Assembly (NCBI GenBank): GCA_023205875.1
Contig: CP060771.1
Coordinates: forward strand, 186,001 to 250,000
DNA length: 64,000 nucleotides
Direction of reading: 5' to 3'
Source: Chloropicon primus
Lineage: Eukaryota; Chlorophyta; Chloropicophyceae; Chloropicales; Chloropicaceae
Each line of letters starts with the position of its first letter. The first letter of the stretch is position 1. The translations under genes were made by a program, and so were the position numbers. Positions 61,425 to 64,000 of this stretch are shown in pieces. The notes beneath the pieces were generated by a model. That model did not search any database. It saw only the letters and a program-made list of their open reading frames with translations, and was not told the DNA's origin.

Positions 61425-61950
61425 GTGAGTTCGGGACCGGATTCATGGCGCCGGCGAGGGGAGTGAGGCCGAAGGAAGCGATTCGATCGAAAGCGTCGTC
61501 TCGAGAGCTTTCCGTCGAACCCTCAGTCGAAAGGAATGACGCCGGGATGGAGATTTGAGGCGGATGAACGCCTGAACTCGGTTCCTTTCGTCGAGCAAGG
61601 GCGGAGAGACAGACGTGTTTGAGTGACGAGGGAGTGGATTAAAGGGAAAGGGAGTGAAGAAGACGGAGGCTTCGTCTCTTTCTCTTTCGAAAGACCCGTC
61701 GCTTGAAAGGAGTGACGCCCTGTGGAGGATGTTATGTTCTGATGAAGTTTTTTTTTCCTTGGATGCACGACACGGACGCAGGTACTTGGTGAGGATTCTG
61801 TCGAGGAGGGAGACCGGTAAGGCGGCGAAGGGAAAGGTGATCGTGATCTTCATCTCACGATCTTTCCGTAGATCGGTCATTTGAAAGGAATGGCTTCGGT
61901 TTGAGGCAGAGGTGTCCTTGAAGAGAGGGATTGTTTTCTTGGGTCCAAGG
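61425..61950 (+). repeat. Triple tandem introner-like array in AMFR-like leader
   Basis: Donor GTGAGTTCG at 61425. Three cores at 61501-61545, 61681-61720 and 61860-61900 are spaced 176-178 bp. Inner GTACTTGG (61782, right after ACGCAG) and GTAAGGCGG (61817) could be inner donors. The last acceptor is probably TCCAAG near 61949. Exact splicing cannot be fixed by eye. Confidence 0.65.
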
Positions 61951-61958
61951 TTACCGCC

Positions 61959-63818
61959 ATGGCGGCAACACGGGCAGGGGCAGGGTTCGGGGGTCTGACC
62001 CTCGTCGGTTACAACGCCGTAACGTTCGCCCTGGTGGCGGTTGCCCTTGGCATGGCCCTGGAGGAGGCGGAGGCGGTTGGGGCGCTCCAAGGGATGGTGG
62101 GGGCCGGCGCTGGACTCGGCTTCCCGTCGTCGTACTTTGGTGGAAGGGCCTCGGCGCCGAAGGTCGGCAACACGGCGACGACTAAGCTGGCTCTGGCGTT
62201 TCCTTACATGCTGAGCTCGGGCTCGAGCGTTTTCGTGGCCTGGAATGCTGTCTTCTGCGTCCTGCTGAACACGGCTTTGCTGCTCAAGGTGGTCTTCTTC
62301 GGCTCGCTCAGCATGCAGGAGCTCCAGCGGCTTCTCGGCCGGCTGGTGGACTACGCCCTGCTCAAGATCGTGTTCGTGGCGGCCATCGCGTCTGGAACGG
62401 CGGTGGAGCTTTTCGTGTGGTCTGCCTGGTTCGGGGTCTTGGGCTTCGTCAAACTTTTCGGCGGGCTGGCGAGGGACAGGTTCGAGCAGCTCCTGCAGAC
62501 GCCCAGCGCGACGAGGCTCCATTACCTGAGGAACCTGCTGTTCGTGGTGTTCCTCATGGCCTCCAACATCCTGTGCACGATCCACTTGGGCGCGATGCTG
62601 AGGAGGGAGACCACGTCCAAGAGGATACTTCTCATGTTCGACCCCCTCGTCATCCAGATCGACTTGGCGTACACGCTGCTCAGGTCCTTGGTAAACGCCC
62701 TGGAGCAGTGGCAGCTGGCCAGGCAGCTGAGCGGGGCGGCGGCGGCGGCGGGGTCCTCGGGGGGGTTCGGACCCCAGTCCTGGCAGTGGATGGCGCCCTT
62801 CATGTACTACGCCGACTTTGGGACGGCCATGCTCACCCACGTGCTCACCCTGGGTCACTACTGCCACGTCTGGTACCTCCACGGCTTCAGCTTCCAAGTC
62901 GTCGACAGCATCATTTTGCTGAACATCAGGTCTCTCCTGGGCTCCATGTACAAGCGGTTCAAGACCTTCATGGCTTTTCACTGCGCCACCTCGAACTTGA
63001 AAAAGGCTTTTCCCGATGCGACCAAGGAGGAGCTGGAAAAGTACCAGGACGTGTGCGCGATTTGCAAGGAGAGCATGTGCAAGGGAAAAGTCCTGCCTTG
63101 CGGCCACATCTTCCACTTGCCTTGCTTGAGGTCCTGGCTGGAGCAGGGGGAGCACGGCAACTACACCTGCCCCTTGTGCAGGTTCCCGCTGACGAGCACG
63201 GCGATGAAGGGCTCGTCCAGCCAATTCAATGTGGTCAGCAGCCTCGCCCAGAGAATCAATCGATACGGGCTCGCCTTGTACGACGGCCTGGGGAGGCACC
63301 TCGAGGGCAGCTTCGCCAGGGCCATGGATTACGTCTTTCCGGCGACGCCGGGGGACGTCGGGGGCAGGCGGACGAGCGGCGGGCAGGGGGCACAAGGGGT
63401 GCCAGGGAACAGCTCGGGGCCCAGGAGGAGGCCGGGAGTGAGGGGCGCGGGGGTGAGGCCCATCATCCATCCCGTCGGGGGCGATCGCTTGCCAAGGGGC
63501 ACGCAGCCTTGGGTCCTGAGCGCTGGCTTCACGTGGCCCCATGGCCCGATGGACCCCCCGCCCCCCAGCGCCTCCCAGGGCTTCTCCTTCTCGCAGAACT
63601 GGAGCTGGTTCAGCACTGCTGAGGAGGGGCGGCCGTCTCGCGGCCAGAGGGGGGGCTACAGGTCCATCCCGGGGACCGCATCGTCGGACAGCGAGCTTGA
63701 GGGCTGGGTTGCTATTGTTCAGAGCATCCTTCCCCACGTCAGCACGGGGGTCATCGTGAGGGATCTCCAAAGGACCAGAAATGTAAACGTTACTGTAAAC
63801 AACTTGCTTGAGTCTTGA
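61959..63818 (+). CDS. AMFR/gp78-type ER E3 ubiquitin ligase (RIN2-like)
   Basis: A 619-aa single exon. Six or more membrane segments occupy residues ~15-330. A RING-H2 finger lies at 364-407 (CAICKESMCKGKVLPCGHIFHLPCLRSWLEQG..CPLC). The C terminus (~580-619) is a CUE domain (VAIVQSILPHVSTGVIVRDLQRT). A RING after membrane helices plus a CUE domain is the AMFR/gp78 layout, not HRD1, which has no CUE; plant RIN2/3 are the homologues. It acts in ER-associated degradation with a UBC7-type E2. The G/P-rich linker of 120 residues is as in other family members. Confidence 0.94.
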   Translation: MAATRAGAGFGGLTLVGYNAVTFALVAVALGMALEEAEAVGALQGMVGAGAGLGFPSSYFGGRASAPKVGNTATTKLALAFPYMLSSGSSVFVAWNAVFCVLLNTALLLKVVFFGSLSMQELQRLLGRLVDYALLKIVFVAAIASGTAVELFVWSAWFGVLGFVKLFGGLARDRFEQLLQTPSATRLHYLRNLLFVVFLMASNILCTIHLGAMLRRETTSKRILLMFDPLVIQIDLAYTLLRSLVNALEQWQLARQLSGAAAAAGSSGGFGPQSWQWMAPFMYYADFGTAMLTHVLTLGHYCHVWYLHGFSFQVVDSIILLNIRSLLGSMYKRFKTFMAFHCATSNLKKAFPDATKEELEKYQDVCAICKESMCKGKVLPCGHIFHLPCLRSWLEQGEHGNYTCPLCRFPLTSTAMKGSSSQFNVVSSLAQRINRYGLALYDGLGRHLEGSFARAMDYVFPATPGDVGGRRTSGGQGAQGVPGNSSGPRRRPGVRGAGVRPIIHPVGGDRLPRGTQPWVLSAGFTWPHGPMDPPPPSASQGFSFSQNWSWFSTAEEGRPSRGQRGGYRSIPGTASSDSELEGWVAIVQSILPHVSTGVIVRDLQRTRNVNVTVNNLLES

Positions 63819-64000
63819 GGAGGCACACGCGTGCGCGCCGTGGCAGCAGCAGGAAAGGAAAGGGAAAGAGACAAAGAGCGCGCGGCCGTGTGCCCTCGAG
63901 CACCAACATGTGTACTATTTTATGCAACACTTATTACTTCATTGGACGTCACAAACAAGTGGGGGTCACAAAACTTCCCTCCACCTTGTCTATTGCCACC
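63819..64000. other. AMFR-like 3' end
   Basis: GTGTACTATTTTATGC about 90 bp after the stop is a likely 3' UTR end. The last 60 bases hold nothing I recognise. Confidence 0.4.

Noticed and set aside
61959-63818. HRD1 as the name for the membrane RING gene
   Set aside because: A C-terminal CUE domain marks the AMFR/gp78 type, which HRD1 lacks.
1-64000. Retroelements, DNA transposases, CRISPR or viral genes
   Set aside because: No reverse transcriptase, integrase, transposase, capsid or spacer array was recognised; the only repeats are the intron-like units and simple sequences.

Overview
This is a gene-dense nuclear contig from a photosynthetic eukaryote, most likely a small green alga of the prasinophyte grade. 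A chloropicophyte-like alga would fit, but the sequence does not fix the species. Plant-lineage signs are a BBD-type bifunctional nuclease with UVR motif, an H2A.X ending in SQEF, an At1g42960-like plastid membrane protein, a plant-type cryptochrome, a TOM2A-like tetraspanin, a PPR protein and an organellar TrpRS. About 34 genes fill 64 kb on both strands. Coding exons have few, short GT-AG introns, and convergent genes can lie 50-150 bp apart. EEFSEC, XPA and RAB21 are old eukaryotic genes that land plants such as Arabidopsis appear to lack.

Layout. 0-10.6 kb: plastid membrane protein, H2A.X, BBD nuclease, a coiled-coil membrane protein, ZPR1, an IQ-ankyrin protein. 11-17 kb: thioredoxin-like protein, selenocysteine elongation factor, an unknown protein, a sirtuin. 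17-26 kb: extended-synaptotagmin-like protein, a Golgi-type glycosyltransferase, a membrane LRR protein, a tetraspanin. 26-32 kb: XPA, a truncated ABC1-kinase fragment, an atypical E2F sharing a divergent promoter with RFC3, RAB21. 32-45 kb: three nucleotide-sugar transporters, an NHE-type exchanger, prefoldin 5, the NSE2 SUMO ligase, TrpRS. 45-64 kb: a small basic nucleolar-type protein, FIP1, a PPR protein, a TPR-TTL fusion that looks catalytically dead, a subtilase, a signal-peptide coiled-coil protein, cryptochrome, and an AMFR/gp78-type E3.

The most striking structure is a dispersed family of about 25 short intron-like units. Each is about 170-195 bp, and four independently placed units measure 171-173 bp. 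They begin GTRAG, carry a core near CTCTTTCGAAAGAGCCCTCGCTTG, often followed by TTTGGCG, and end in a T-rich tract and CAG. They sit almost entirely in 5' leader introns in the host gene's orientation. They occur singly or as tandem arrays of two or three (E-Syt-like, RFC3, AMFR-like, TPR-TTL leaders), and at least one is in a coding intron. They look like introner elements or a conserved promoter-proximal intron family. Several carry TTTGGCGC, which matches the E2F consensus, and E2F-type sites also lie upstream of H2A.X and between the E2F gene and RFC3. No rRNA, tRNA, CRISPR, retroelement or DNA transposon coding sequence was recognised.
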